From assembly GCF_963576675.1 (NCBI RefSeq), contig NC_088916.1:84399501-84463500 (forward strand): a stretch of DNA of 64,000 bases, read 5' to 3'. Positions 22,493 to 33,828 of this stretch are shown here, one piece after another. Position 1 is the stretch's first letter. Each line of letters starts with the position of its first letter. A program made the translations under genes and the position numbers. Origin of the DNA: Euphorbia lathyris. Lineage: Eukaryota; Streptophyta; Magnoliopsida; Malpighiales; Euphorbiaceae. The notes below the pieces were generated by a model. The model was not told the origin of the DNA. It made no database searches and saw only the letters and a program-made list of their open reading frames with translations.

Positions 22493-25400
22493 ATGGCACC
22501 ATGCGATCCTAATGATCCAATCCAGAGAGACATTGATTACGAAGGTATGAATGAGATAGAACAGGTAAATTTTGTCCAAGGACAAAACCAAACTACTAAT
22601 CCTTATTCTAATACTTATAATCCTGGATGGAGAAATCATCCTAACTTTAACTGGAAAGATGGTAATAATAATAATAATGCAAATGCTAATCAATATCGGA
22701 TAAATAATTATCAAAATCAAACAAGAGATACGATTAGCACTTTATCTTCAAAAATCGACAAATTTATTGATGCTATGAATGGAAAGGTAAGTAATCAAGA
22801 CGATGGTTTTAAACGGATCGAAAATAAATTCGATCAGCTTATCAAAAACCAATCATTTAGCATCCATAATTTGGAGGTTCAAATTGGACAACTTGCTAAA
22901 TCAATTCCATCCCGCAAAGAGGGAAGTCTTCCCAGCCAAACGGAAGAAAATCCGAAAGAGCATGTTAAGGCTATCACTCTTCGCTCAGGAAAAAACTACA
23001 TAGGTCCGGAAATGCCCGGAAATTCAACTTTACCTGGAAATGATTTACCAAAATCCAAAGAAGATACATTAAAACAAAAAGATACAAAAATTGACTCTAA
23101 TCCGAAACCTTTTGTACCAAAACCACATTTTCCACACAGGGTCCGAAATAAGGACCATGATAAACAACTTTTATCATTTTTAGATAAACTTAAAAATTTG
23201 CATATAAATTTAACATTCATGGATGCAATTACGCAAATTCCTAACTATGGAAAATTCTTGAAAGATTTAATCTCAAAAAAGATTAGTTGGGAAGGAATTT
23301 CATCCATTTCACTTTCTGAAGAATGTAGTTCGATAGTATCAAGCAAATTACCTACTAAACTCAAAGATCCCGGATGCTTTACCATTCCGTGTACTTTGGG
23401 AAATATGGAATTCCCAAGTTGTCTTTGTGAATTAGGAGCTAGTATAAACTTGATGCCATTGTCTATTTTTGAGAAATTAGGTTTAGAAGAAGACATCAAG
23501 CGTACCAATATGGTTTTGCAATTAGCGGATCAATCCACTAAAAGACCATATGGTATAATTGAAGACGTTTTGGTGAAAGTTGACAAATTTATTTTTCCTA
23601 CTGACTTTGTTATCTTAGATTTTGCTTATGATGCTAATTGTCCACTAATCTTTGGTAGACCATTCATGAACACGGGACGTGCTCTAGTTGATGTGTCGGA
23701 AGGAAAAGTAGTTTTAAGAATAGGTGACGATAAGATCGAGTTCGATATGAATCAAGCAATGAAATATCCTATGGAGGATTTCGCTTGTATGAAGCTTGAT
23801 TTAGTTGAAGAATGTGTTAATGAAATTGTTCAAAGAGAAGAAATAATGGAACCTATAATGGGTGAAGAATTAGAAGATAAGGACCCAGAGCCCTTAATTC
23901 GAGAAGATGGACCAGTTCCGCCTTCAGTAATAGTTCCACCTAAATTAGAACTTAAAGAATTACCAAACCATCTGAGATACACTTTCCTAGGCGGAAGTGA
24001 TACTCTACCTATAATCATCTCTAACAAATTAACAGAAAATCAAGAAGAAAAATTGAAAGAAGTTGTTAGAAATAGAATAGGAAGTATGGGATGGCAGATT
24101 TCAGATTTAAAAGGAATTAATCCTAGTATTGTAATGCATAGGATTCACTTAGAAGAAGATAAGCCACCTAAAGCGGATAGACAAAGACGTTTAAATCCGA
24201 ACATGAAAGAAGTAGTCAAAAATGAGATTACTAAACTTTTAGACAATGGAATCATTTATCCTATTTCGGATAGTGAATGGTTTAGTCCAATCCATTGTGT
24301 ACCCAAAAAGGGAGGTATAACTGTAGTAAGGAATGATGAAGGTGAATTAATACCTACGCGAACCACCACCGGTTGGAGGGTTTGTATAGATTATAGGAAC
24401 CTAAATAAGGCAACTAGGAAAGATCACTTTCCTTTACCTTTCATCGATCAAATGATCGAAAGGATAGCCGGTCATGCATTTTATTGTTTTATTGATGGCT
24501 ATTCCGGATTCTTTCAAATATATATTTACCCGGATGACCAAGATAAAACAACCTTCACATGTCCTTATGGAACATTTGCATATAGAACAATGCCTTTTGG
24601 TCTATGTAATGCACCAGCAACTTTTCAACGTTGTATGACTACAATTTTTAATGATTTCATCGAAGATATCATGGAAGTATTTATGGATGATTTTTCAGTT
24701 TATGGAGATTCTTTTGATGCATGTTTAAAAAACTTAGATAAAGTTCTTTCTAGATGCGAAGAAACAAATTTAGTATTAAATTGGGAAAAATGTCATTTCA
24801 TGGTTGACGAAGGAATTGTTTTAGGTCATAAAATATCCGAAAAAGGATTAGAAGTGGATAGAGCAAAAACTTCAGTAATAGAAAAATTACCCCCACCAAC
24901 AACTGTCAAGGGAGTAAGATCTTTTCTAGGACATGCAGGTTTTTACAGAAGATTTATAAAAAACTTTTCTGTAATTTCCAAACCACTTACTAATTTACTT
25001 ATGAAGGATTCAACCTTCGACTTTAATGAAGATTGCATTAAAGCTTTCGAAACATTGAAAACAGCCTTAGTCAGTGCACCCATAATTGCTAAGCCCGATT
25101 GGGATTTACCTTTTGAAATCACGTGTGATGCAAGTGACCTAGCAGTGGGATGTGTTTTAGGTCAAAGAAAGGATAAAAGATTACATGTTATTTATTATGC
25201 AAGTCACACATTGTCCGGTGCACAATTAAATTACACAACAACAGAAAAAGAGATGTTAGCCGTAGTATTTGCATGTGATAAGTTTAGGTCATACTTGTTA
25301 GGATCTAAAGTTATTATTTATACAGATCACGCAGCTTTACGTTATCTGTTTGCTAAGAAAGATGCAAAACCGCGTCTGATTAGATGGGTTTTGTTGTTAC

Positions 25401-26845
25401 AAGAATTTGATATAGAAATTAAAGACAAAAAGGGAGTAGAAAACCTTATCGCCGATCATCTATCGAGACTAGAAGATGAAAACGGTCCTATAGGTGAAAC
25501 TGTCGGTATACGAGATGATTTCCCCGATGAACATCTCTATCAAGTAGAAAGTATCATGTCACCATGGTATGCAGATTTTGCTAATTATCTTGCAACCGAT
25601 ATTGTTCCGGAAGGATTATCTTCCCAACAAAGGAAGAAATTTTTCTTCGATATTAAACAATATTTTTGGGAAGATCCCTTTCTATTCAAATCATGTGGTG
25701 ACGGGATAATTAGGAGATGTGTTGGAGAAAATGAATATGAATCTATAATAACAGAATGTCATTCCAGCTCATATGGAGGACATAATGAAGTTAATAAAAC
25801 GGTAGCTAAAATATTAGAATGTGGTTTCTTTTGGCCTACAATGTTTAAGGACGTTGGTTCATTTATTACTCGTTGTGATAAATGCCAAAGAACGGGAAAT
25901 TTAGGAAGGAAAGATGAGATGCCCCTCAAAAACGTGTTGGAAGTTGAAATCTTCGACATGTGGGGAATTGATTTCATGGGACCTTTTCCGCCTTCCAATG
26001 GTAAAACTTACATATTAGTAGCCGTTGATTATGTTTCGAAGTGGGTTGAAGCAATTGCAACCCCTACGAATGATTCTAAAGTAGTTATTAATTTTCTTGA
26101 CGATATATTTTATAGATTCGGTTGTCCTAGATTCGTTGTTAGTGATGGCGGTACCCATTTCATAAATCGAAATTTTGATATGCTTATGAAAAAATATGGA
26201 GCACGCCACCGCGTGTCAACGCCATACCATCCTCAGTCGAATGGTCAGACGGAGATCTCAAATAGAGAACTCAAATGGATTCTAGAGAAAACTGTTTCAT
26301 CATCAAGAAAAGATTGGTCACAAAAACTCAATAATGCGCTATGGGCATACCGTACTGCATTTAAATCACCAATAGGAATGACTCCATACCATTTGGTATA
26401 TGGAAAAACATGTCATTTACCAGTTGAATTAGAACATAAAGCCTATTGGGCTATTAGAAAACTTAATTTTGATTTACAACAAGCAGGAAAGAAACGTTTG
26501 CTCAATTTAAATGAGTTAGATGAGTTACGACATCTATCGTATGAAAATGCGAGGATTTATAAAGAAAAAGTGAAAAAATGGCACGATGCCAAGATCAAAG
26601 TCAAACACTTTAATGTTGGAGATAAGGTGCTGTTATTTAATTCACGGCTTCGTATATTTCCAGGAAAACTTAAGTCCAGATGGGACAGACCGTATTTAGT
26701 CGTCAAAACATTCGACTATGGTTCTTTGGAACTTGAGGAAACCAACGGTAATCGTTTTAAAGTTAACGGTAATCGATGTAAAATTTATTACGAAAATATT
26801 TCCGAAATAGGAACTAATTTCGTAACAAGATTTCCTGACATATAA
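22493..26845 (+). CDS. Athila gag C-terminus and pol (PR-RT-RNase H-integrase)
   Basis: 1450 codons uninterrupted. The N-terminal part is the gag tail (Asn-rich, [12 protein letters not shown]). Protease motif [11 protein letters not shown] lies near residue 313; the codon at 23429-23431 is GAA (Glu), where the family's catalytic residue is Asp. Reverse transcriptase has [14 protein letters not shown] and FMDD at residues 730-733. RNase H has [13 protein letters not shown] and [10 protein letters not shown]. The integrase zinc finger (H-H-CDKC) is followed by a DDE triad at about Asp1160, Asp1218 and Glu1254, and then a C-terminal region with [11 protein letters not shown]. Pol is full length for the group and intact except for the protease change. 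It would need readthrough or joining to the broken gag to be made normally. Confidence 0.93.
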   Translation: MAPCDPNDPIQRDIDYEGMNEIEQVNFVQGQNQTTNPYSNTYNPGWRNHPNFNWKDGNNNNNANANQYRINNYQNQTRDTISTLSSKIDKFIDAMNGKVSNQDDGFKRIENKFDQLIKNQSFSIHNLEVQIGQLAKSIPSRKEGSLPSQTEENPKEHVKAITLRSGKNYIGPEMPGNSTLPGNDLPKSKEDTLKQKDTKIDSNPKPFVPKPHFPHRVRNKDHDKQLLSFLDKLKNLHINLTFMDAITQIPNYGKFLKDLISKKISWEGISSISLSEECSSIVSSKLPTKLKDPGCFTIPCTLGNMEFPSCLCELGASINLMPLSIFEKLGLEEDIKRTNMVLQLADQSTKRPYGIIEDVLVKVDKFIFPTDFVILDFAYDANCPLIFGRPFMNTGRALVDVSEGKVVLRIGDDKIEFDMNQAMKYPMEDFACMKLDLVEECVNEIVQREEIMEPIMGEELEDKDPEPLIREDGPVPPSVIVPPKLELKELPNHLRYTFLGGSDTLPIIISNKLTENQEEKLKEVVRNRIGSMGWQISDLKGINPSIVMHRIHLEEDKPPKADRQRRLNPNMKEVVKNEITKLLDNGIIYPISDSEWFSPIHCVPKKGGITVVRNDEGELIPTRTTTGWRVCIDYRNLNKATRKDHFPLPFIDQMIERIAGHAFYCFIDGYSGFFQIYIYPDDQDKTTFTCPYGTFAYRTMPFGLCNAPATFQRCMTTIFNDFIEDIMEVFMDDFSVYGDSFDACLKNLDKVLSRCEETNLVLNWEKCHFMVDEGIVLGHKISEKGLEVDRAKTSVIEKLPPPTTVKGVRSFLGHAGFYRRFIKNFSVISKPLTNLLMKDSTFDFNEDCIKAFETLKTALVSAPIIAKPDWDLPFEITCDASDLAVGCVLGQRKDKRLHVIYYASHTLSGAQLNYTTTEKEMLAVVFACDKFRSYLLGSKVIIYTDHAALRYLFAKKDAKPRLIRWVLLLQEFDIEIKDKKGVENLIADHLSRLEDENGPIGETVGIRDDFPDEHLYQVESIMSPWYADFANYLATDIVPEGLSSQQRKKFFFDIKQYFWEDPFLFKSCGDGIIRRCVGENEYESIITECHSSSYGGHNEVNKTVAKILECGFFWPTMFKDVGSFITRCDKCQRTGNLGRKDEMPLKNVLEVEIFDMWGIDFMGPFPPSNGKTYILVAVDYVSKWVEAIATPTNDSKVVINFLDDIFYRFGCPRFVVSDGGTHFINRNFDMLMKKYGARHRVSTPYHPQSNGQTEISNRELKWILEKTVSSSRKDWSQKLNNALWAYRTAFKSPIGMTPYHLVYGKTCHLPVELEHKAYWAIRKLNFDLQQAGKKRLLNLNELDELRHLSYENARIYKEKVKKWHDAKIKVKHFNVGDKVLLFNSRLRIFPGKLKSRWDRPYLVVKTFDYGSLELEETNGNRFKVNGNRCKIYYENISEIGTNFVTRFPDI

Positions 26846-26989
26846 ATCATTTCATTTTTCTAATAGTTAGTTTTTATTATTTTTTATTTTTATTTTTGTT
26901 TTGTTTAGATTATATCATTTTATATTAGAATTTTAGATATAGAAAAATATATACAAGTCATGATTTTAATTAATTTTTAGGAATTTAAT

Positions 26990-27260
26990 GAGAATTAGAA
27001 GAAATTCAGTGATTCTCAGTTGAGAATTTGAAATTCTCAGTTGAGGATTCACATATATAGAATTCTTAAGGAGGTAAGAAATTTCTGAACTTATAGAGAA
27101 TTTAAAATTCTCAGTTGAGAATTTGGGTATAATTAGTAGCCAGGAAAATTTCTGGACTTATAGAGGATTTCAGATTCTCAGTTGAGAATTCTGATTTCAA
27201 ATTGAAAGGAAAATTTCTGAACTTACCGAGGATGAGGATTCTCGGTAGAGGATCAGAAAT
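26990..27260 (+). repeat. Tandem array of TTCTCAGTTGAGAA palindromes after pol
   Basis: Three to four imperfect units of about 75 bp, each with a small inverted repeat such as ATTCTCAGTTGAGAATT and a GAAATTTCTGGACTTATAGAGG-like segment. The last unit changes to GAGGATTCTCGGTAGAGG, which resembles the CATCCTCGGTAAG motif of the LTR U3. It lies between pol and the first env-position ORF. Confidence 0.75.
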
Positions 27261-27483
27261 TTGGAGTTTTGACAACTGATTTCCGCAAGGAAATCAGCGT
27301 GTCGCGACCGCGGGTCAGCATCCTCGGTCGCGACACGGGGAAATTATGCAAAAATTGACCCTTTTTCCAGCAGATGCAACTCTTCAGAAACGAAGCATTA
27401 AGTTTCTTCATTTCTAAAAGGTCCGTTTCATGCCTTTTCATTTCAAAAACAACACCTCTTTTCGTCCTAGGATCTTATAAATA
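27222..27483 (+). promoter_or_regulatory. Putative internal promoter A, U3-like motif plus TATA
   Basis: A GC-rich palindrome with GTGTCGCGACCGCGGGTC and GGTCGCGACACGG at 27298-27340 closely matches, in inverted orientation, the LTR U3 block at 20100-20137. A TATA box TATAAATA is at 27476-27483. The next ATG, 128 bases downstream, starts the first env-position ORF after a pyrimidine-rich leader typical of plant 5' untranslated regions. That this drives transcription is an inference. Confidence 0.5.
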
Positions 27484-27610
27484 GGTTCTAGAGGTTCAGT
27501 TTTCTGTCACTTTCTTTTCATCTCAATCAGAACAATTCTCTGATTTTCTTACCATTCAACAATCCAGAAACTAAGTTTAGAACCTTTATTCCTTAATCAT
27601 TCCAAACACC

Positions 27611-28557
27611 ATGACTTCCTCAAACACTTCATCTAAGAAAGTTATTGCTTCACGCAATAAGCATGTTGATATATCAGAGCGTTACGGATGTAACTTTCCC
27701 ATCTTCAATCATGATGAGGGAAGGCGATTCTTGAGGCTTCGATACACATTCTTTGTCGGAATGCTATACATGGATGACTTTCTTAACGATCAGTTGGGAA
27801 TTAAAGAAGATATGAGTCGCTACATGGAACGCTTAGGATGGACCAGATTTGTTGATATGAAGTTTCCTATAATTGGAGACTGGATATTAGAGTTCTTCTG
27901 TACGGTTCGCTTTGTTAACAAGCGTCGGGTGCGTCTTAGTTTTCGTCGGGATGGCAAAACTTTCACTTTTGGATATCCAGAATTACATGCTTGGTTTGGT
28001 TTTCCCTTGAAGGATACTACCAAACGTCATCATGGAAGAGATATGACGTCCACTGATATTTGGCGAATGCTCACCGGCATCTGGCCTTTCCACCCAAAAC
28101 TTGCCTATAATAAGTCTTTCTATTCCAACTCTATGCTATATTTGCATAAGTTTCTGAGTCACAGCCTGTTCGGTCGCACGTTCAGTAGTGTCGTCCAAGA
28201 ATCTGATCTTTATGTCCTTGGCGATATATTTCAAGGCAACGTGGTTGATTCTTCAAAATTCTGATGGAGGGTCTTGTTGCTGCATCTAGATCCAAGGCTA
28301 AGAAGGTTGGATTCGGGAATATTGTATGTGGAATAATTCTAGGGACCAAGGGAAGTATTTCTGTTCCTTGGAGTGATGCTGAGTCTTTCCCAATGCTAGA
28401 CTATGAGTTTTTACAATATGAAGGTCTAGTGAAACGAGTATTTCGATCAGGACCCAATTTTCTTTCTGCACAAGAACGTCAAGCCTTCGTGCAGTTGAAA
28501 ATAGAACGCTATAGGGCTAAGAAAATCCCGATTGAAAGGGACGAATTTTTAGCATAG
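27611..28557 (+). pseudogene. Env-position ORF A (Athila ORF1-like), one frameshift
   Basis: Starts ATG 27611 and is open to TGA 28262-28264. The reading then continues in another frame to 28557, as if one A was lost from the A-run at about 28255. Together this is about 315 residues. Motifs: YMERLGWTRFVDMKFP, ILEFFCTVRF, VRLSFRRDGKTFTFGYPELHAWFGFP, YLHKFLSHSLFGR, and GNIVCGIILGTKG in the second part. The layout (GW..F..M.FP, then an F.RD/NG block, then HK.LS.SLFGR) is that of plant retrotransposon Athila ORF1-like proteins of unknown function. No signal peptide or convincing membrane segment is visible, so calling it an envelope rests on position only. It is related to the ORF at 29636. Confidence 0.75.
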
Positions 28558-29009
28558 CTTTTGTTTCGTTTGTTTGTAAATATGTTTCTATTCAATAAAA
28601 ATCTTTCTCTTTTGCATTATTTCCTGTTTTTGATTATTTGGTTAAACTAACATTTAATTCCATAATTCTAAACTAATGCACTTATTAAATGCAAACTTAA
28701 TCCATTCATTACTAATTAAATGATTAATAACTAAGTTTCAATTCCTTAAATAAAGATTCATTTAACTTACATTAATACATGCATATAAATGCTTCAATTA
28801 ATTTTAGTTCCAAACCTTTCCTATTCTTAATTTAACATCCATTAATTAAAGCATTTTTCATTTATTTTTCCATTAATAAGGATAAACCTTTGGTTTTCCT
28901 TATCATTTAATGTTTTACATTTATGTTTTTAAGTACAGATAACATTTTTAAGGAGTTCAGGATAGGATTTATCAAGAAAATGCACGAAATGAAGTTAATA
29001 TGCAGATTT

Positions 29010-29416
29010 GGGTAGCCACGAGGTGATTCGCGGCCGAGAATTAATGGATTCTCGGTAACTTCAGCAAATTTACTCCAAATTCAGACAAAAAATTCGCTGC
29101 CAAACGCGATTCGCGGCCGCGAATGGTGTATTTCTCAGTAACTTCAACAAATTCCCACAACAATTCAAAGGAAAAATTGGCTGAAAAACGCGATCCGCGG
29201 CCGCGGATACACATCCACGACCGCGACACGCGTGTTAAAGGCAACTCCAAGTCCGGATTTTTGGCCTAATTTTCAACCTTTTTCCTATTCAACCTCTACC
29301 TATTACTCTTCCTATTCCTCCTCTACTTACACCTCTTCCTATTCCAACTATACTCATTACTCTTCCTATTCCTACTCTACCTATTAAACTTCCTCTTCAA
29401 ACCCTATATATATACC
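29010..29416 (+). promoter_or_regulatory. Putative internal promoter B, three U3-like units plus TATA
   Basis: Three degenerate units of about 75-80 bp (29022, 29098, 29182) each carry a GCGGCCG core: GCGGCCGAGAATTAATGG, CGCGGCCGCGAATGG and CGCGGCCGCGGATACAC. The first continues ATTCTCGGTAACTTCAGC and AAATTTAC, close to CATCCTCGGTAAGTGCAG and AAAATTTAC of the LTR U3. CGACCGCGACACGCGTG at 29218 matches the LTR CGCGACACGCG block. A TATA stretch CTATATATATACC follows at 29404-29416, 220 bases before the ATG of the second env-position ORF. Confidence 0.5.
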
Positions 29417-29635
29417 TATTCCTTACACAACCCTTACACCACCTCCAATTTTAACCAATTCCCTACTCTTACCTCTTCCCAATACTTCACTTTGACTCTT
29501 CCCAATTTCATCATTACCATTTTTAATCACTTACCCCTTTCAATTCAAGTCTACATACAACACTTCTACTTCATCTTCAACCTCAAGCTTTTCTCTCTTT
29601 TCATCTTTTTCATCTAAACCCTAAACACCATAACC

Positions 29636-30787
29636 ATGCCTAGAGCAAAGCGTGTTGGACACAAGCCGACTGTCACTGAGGCTAATCGCCTAAGGATTAG
29701 TTGCGGGGCTTATTTCGACATTCATTCTGAAGAAGAAGTTGGACGGTTCAAGCACTTTTCAAACGCCAATCGTAAGTTCGTGGATATGCAGTTTCTTGAC
29801 TTTGATTCGGTAAGGAAGTTGAACTTCACTACACAAATTACTGCTTTTATTGAAACTTTGGGATGGGAAACTTTTGCTTCTATGCGTTTTCCACAAATTC
29901 AAGAGTGTGTGGTTGAATTTTTGGTTACTTTGACGATGAACAAAAAGAGGACTGAAATTTCTTTTCGGAATAATGGTGTCATCTATACCGTTGATTATGA
30001 GGCTATGGGTAACATGTTTGGTTTCCCTACTAGTGATTTTTATGATAAGCCTCGGGATTTTGACAATAACTCTTTTTGGCAAACTCTTTCCGACCAAACT
30101 TCTTTTGATTCTAAAAACACTTCAAGCAAGTTGATTAAGGACAATTGTGTGTTCTTCTTTCACAAGTATTTGAGTTTTTCACTTTTTGGTCGTGTTGAGA
30201 GTTCGAAGATTCAAGTCCGGGATTTGTTTGTTTGGGATTGTTTGTTCAAGGGTTTACGGGTTGATAGCATTGGAATGATTTTTGACAATTTATATCGTGC
30301 TTCGAGGGCTCATACCACTCAAGTCCCTCTCGGTAATTTCATAACCGCTATTGTTTTGGGAGCACGGGATGAATTGGCTACTTTTGATATGTCCACCTAC
30401 CATGGATATGTTCCGGTTTTGGACATTGCGGCTCTTGAGCGGGCTCATTTGTTGGTTTCTGCGGCTCCTTCGGTTTTTATTTCTTATGCTACCCGTATTG
30501 CTCATCTTCGTGGCACTATGGGTGGAGGTGCTTCTAGTTCTCATAATGTAGGTACCGAGGAAGAAGGAGCGGAGGACGGAGCGGAAGATGCCCCACAAGC
30601 CCAAACAACACACGATAATGATCCGGTGGATTTAAGGAGAATTTTGAACCAAATCAATGCCAATAATCGGCAAATGAATTTACGGATTGATGATTTGGTG
30701 GAGAACAACATGGTGATGAATGACAACCTCAATTCTTTGAGGCGTGCGCATAGATCGACTCGGCATCGGATGCTTTCGTTTTTCTGA
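29636..30787 (+). CDS. Env-position ORF B (Athila ORF1-like), intact, 383 aa
   Basis: A complete frame from ATG 29636 to TGA near 30787. It shares the plan of ORF A: IETLGWETFASMRFPQ, VVEFLVTLTM, EISFRNNGVIYTVDYEAMGNMFGFP, FFHKYLSFSLFGR, GNFITAIVLGARDE. It differs enough in sequence to be an old paralog rather than a recent duplicate. The C-terminal third is different: acidic (EEEGAEDGAEDAP), then a helical, Asn-rich segment (LRRILNQINANNRQMNLRIDDLV) and a basic end (RRAHRSTRHR). No transmembrane span or signal peptide is seen. It belongs to the plant Athila ORF1-like proteins, whose function is not known. It is the only undamaged ORF of this element besides pol. Confidence 0.82.
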   Translation: MPRAKRVGHKPTVTEANRLRISCGAYFDIHSEEEVGRFKHFSNANRKFVDMQFLDFDSVRKLNFTTQITAFIETLGWETFASMRFPQIQECVVEFLVTLTMNKKRTEISFRNNGVIYTVDYEAMGNMFGFPTSDFYDKPRDFDNNSFWQTLSDQTSFDSKNTSSKLIKDNCVFFFHKYLSFSLFGRVESSKIQVRDLFVWDCLFKGLRVDSIGMIFDNLYRASRAHTTQVPLGNFITAIVLGARDELATFDMSTYHGYVPVLDIAALERAHLLVSAAPSVFISYATRIAHLRGTMGGGASSSHNVGTEEEGAEDGAEDAPQAQTTHDNDPVDLRRILNQINANNRQMNLRIDDLVENNMVMNDNLNSLRRAHRSTRHRMLSFF

Positions 30788-32262
30788 CGCCGAAATGTGG
30801 AAACTTCACCAACACCTCCGAATTCCCCACCGCATTCTTAGGTTTTATCTTTTATTTTTATCTTATCTTGTTTTCATTTCAGTTTCGTACATTTTTATTT
30901 TCTTATGTTTCGTACAATTTCAGTTTTAATTTAATTTTATGATGCTTGTTTTCTTTGCTATATCTTTCATTTCTTTTCGTTTGTTTTATCTTTAACGTTT
31001 TATCTCCATTTTTGCACCATTGAGGACATGGTCCAATTTAAGTGTGGGAGGAGGTATATACATATATCATTTTTATACAAACGAATGAATGAACGAATGT
31101 ATGCAAATGAATGAATGAATGTATGCAACACTTGTTTTCAAAAATACAAAATGCAACGTATATTGCAACACTTTAAGTATATTGCAACAAATGAAAAAAT
31201 TAACATTTTTTATGAAATATCATTTTTACATTTATAAATTAATCATAAGTTAAAATTTTTATGATTATTTTTAGGTTATCATTATCGATAGAAATAAATA
31301 TTTCTATACGGGTAATATTTTTCAAATTTTTCACAAATCTTCGACACGATTTTAAGTAAAAATTGTCTCGAGTAAATGTATTTAAGTAAAAATTCTTTAT
31401 TTTCAATCTCTATTTCATATCATGAAATTCATGATATAATAAATCTTATTTTAAATTTTCAATTAGGTTTATAGGCATTAAATTAAACTAACAATTTTTA
31501 GCTCGGTTTTGATTTTGTCTTACATTAACACCAATTGAAGTTTTTAAGGAAACTATAGCCATAATACATGTTGAATTTTAAGTCAATATAGGAAGAATGT
31601 GCTAATTTTCTTTTTCCCAAGTTATAATCAATAAATCGTATTCTTAACTTTTGGCCACGATTGAGACCAACCTTATCACAATTGAGGTATGAAATGGAAG
31701 AAATTAATAAATAAAGCGTACTTTTGGCCACGGTTGCGACCACCCTTATCACAATCGATGTATGAAAGGAACGTTTAAATAAGAAAAAATTAAGCGTGTT
31801 TAAAGTTTAAAGTAATGATTGTGTCCACCCATGGCATGGTCGGTACCTCTTAAGCGAACACAAAACAAATCCATATAAAGTTACGATCGAGACCACCCTT
31901 ATCACGGGCGTAACTAAGCAAATAAATTAAACTTAATACTCATATATAATAATTCAAGTTTGGGAAAGGAAATTTGGTGCTTTGAAATGCCTTGAGATGA
32001 AAGACTCAATAACATGCGTGCTTACATCGTCCCGAATACTTCAATTTAAACATTGAAATACAAGACGAATGATATACCGTACTTATACTAAGTTAGTTTG
32101 ATATTTTGCGTATAAATTTGCCATGCAAAGTTAGTCTTTTCGGCTTAACTAATTTAAAAGGTAAACACAAAGATATATGTTTTATTTTCATAAAGAGATT
32201 AGTTAAGGAATAAATTCAGTGAAATTTTGCTCGGGACTAGCAAAAGATTAAGTGTGGAGATT
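30788..32262 (+). other. Athila 3' non-coding region
   Basis: No coding frame. At 31020-31052 it has ATTGAGGACATGG...TTTAAGTGTGGGAGG, a block I recognise from the 3' region of Athila-group elements, likely an internal polypurine tract. A repeat array (31640-31915) follows. The final purine tract lies at 32251-32262. Confidence 0.7.
31640..31915 (+). repeat. Degenerate tandem repeat in Athila 3' region
   Basis: About four units, 80-90 bp apart, centred on GGCCACGATTGAGACCA...CCTTATCACAATNGA. Copies lie near 31650, 31726, 31820 and 31883, progressively diverged. No known function. Confidence 0.65.
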
Positions 32263-33823
32263 TGTTAAGCCCAAAATATACCTAAAATATCATTAACATT
32301 TACATCATTTTTATTACAAATTCGTGTTATTTATATCTGTTTAGATTACTTTTACTCTCAAATATCTTTCTTTCTTGCAAGGTACCTAAATATTTGGTAA
32401 AATCCAAATAGGAACGAAAAAGGATCTAAAACAGAAGAAAAACCCTACAAAAGGAGTCAAAGACGACGTAAATCGAAAGCGCCAAGTCGAAGACACGAAT
32501 GAAAGCTAAGAAGTGAGAAAAATCACCGGGCCGCGACAGTGGATCCTCAACCCGCGGCCGCGACACGCGTGGTATAGCTATTTCTCCCCTTCGTCCGAAG
32601 CTCAACTCAATGCTACGTCATTCACGGCCGCGGATTACCATCCTCTGTAAGTGCATAAAATTTACAAAGAGCATTTAACACATGCTGAAAATCCAAGAAA
32701 CGCGTTCGTTCAAGTGGATAAAGACGTCCTTTCACAACGGACACGACTCTTAACCAACGGATACATCACTTCAAACACAACCCTTCAACATCTATAAATA
32801 AAGAGTTGATGTTGAGAAAAAGTGGCAGTGAAATGTTATAATATAGATATAGAATCAGAGCTTAGAACTTATGTCGAAGTTCTAAGTAAACACATTTCGA
32901 GAGTTAGAAATTAGATTCTGTACAAAACAAGATGAGGTACACATATTGTTTATAGTTTAATTACAACTCAGTAGCGTTTAGACATTGTTCCAGTTTTAGT
33001 TTGCATCATGGTAGTGGCCGACCGAATCCCTATTACGAAGTTACAGCGAGAAGATTGAGTAGAGTGTTCGCCCCTGAGCCTGACAGCCTCTTAGGAAATC
33101 CAAGGAAGCGGAACCGATCAAGCCCTTCACTTGCACGCCCTCGAAGAACTCGATGCTCCTTGTTCTCTGTAAACTTGTATCAATTTATATTTCATCTAAT
33201 AAAGTCCGTTCTATTCGACAAATCGTTATGCAGCACTTATGGTAACCAATCCAATATAAGTGAGGCTGGTGTTTTCATTAATATGCACTTGAATTCAAAA
33301 TCATTACAAGGAAACTTTGTTGAACACTTAGGCAAATTATCATCTCGAAAGAGTTTTAATTTGAGTAAGGGCAACTATCCCGAAAGGGTTTTGTCGCGTT
33401 CAAAGCCAATTAATTAGAGGTTCCGTCATTTATTTCATCATCATAATTGATACAAAGTTTAAGTTGTTTTCTTTGCTTAATGCAAATGAATAAATTCTTT
33501 CGTTTTTCTAAAAAGTTCTAAATGTTCCTGTTTTGTAAAATTCATCCTTAAAATCAGAAGACCTTTCTAACAATCGATTTATTCTAAATATAAAATCTTA
33601 TTCCAGCATTTTCAAATACTCAAAGTTCACAAATTCAATTAAACAAATTTCCTAAATTCAATTAAACCAATTTTCACTTTTCATTTACATTTAATAGTAA
33701 ATCTAACTAGTTCGAAATTAACAAATTCAAAAAATAAGTTTTTTCGTTAAAAAACGTATCCATGTGGGATCGATATTTTTATTACTACAAGCGAAACCGT
33801 GCACTTATGGAAATCGCTCAACA
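32263..33823 (+). repeat. 3' LTR of Athila-like element
   Basis: Same length and termini as the 5' LTR. TATA box at 32793-32800. The GC motifs here read CCGCGGCCGCGACACGCG, where the left copy has two C-to-T differences. Confidence 0.95.
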
Positions 33824-33828
33824 GAAAG

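Larger units (their letters stand above)
19825..33823 (+). mobile_element. Athila-like Ty3/gypsy element, complete, with two env-position ORFs
   Basis: Two LTRs of exactly 1561 bp (19825-21385, 32263-33823; TGTTAAGC...CTCAACA) and a GAAAG target duplication (19820-19824, 33824-33828). A tRNA-Asp primer site at 21392 and a purine-rich tract AAGTGTGGAGATT just before 32263 complete the frame. By eye the LTRs differ at about 24 sites (about 1.5%). The coding order is gag, PR, RT, RNase H, INT, then two separate ORFs where Athila elements carry their env-like gene. The 14-kb size, the tRNA-Asp primer and the GAGGACATGG...TTTAAGTGTGGGAGG block at 31020-31052 all fit the Athila group. Confidence 0.95.
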
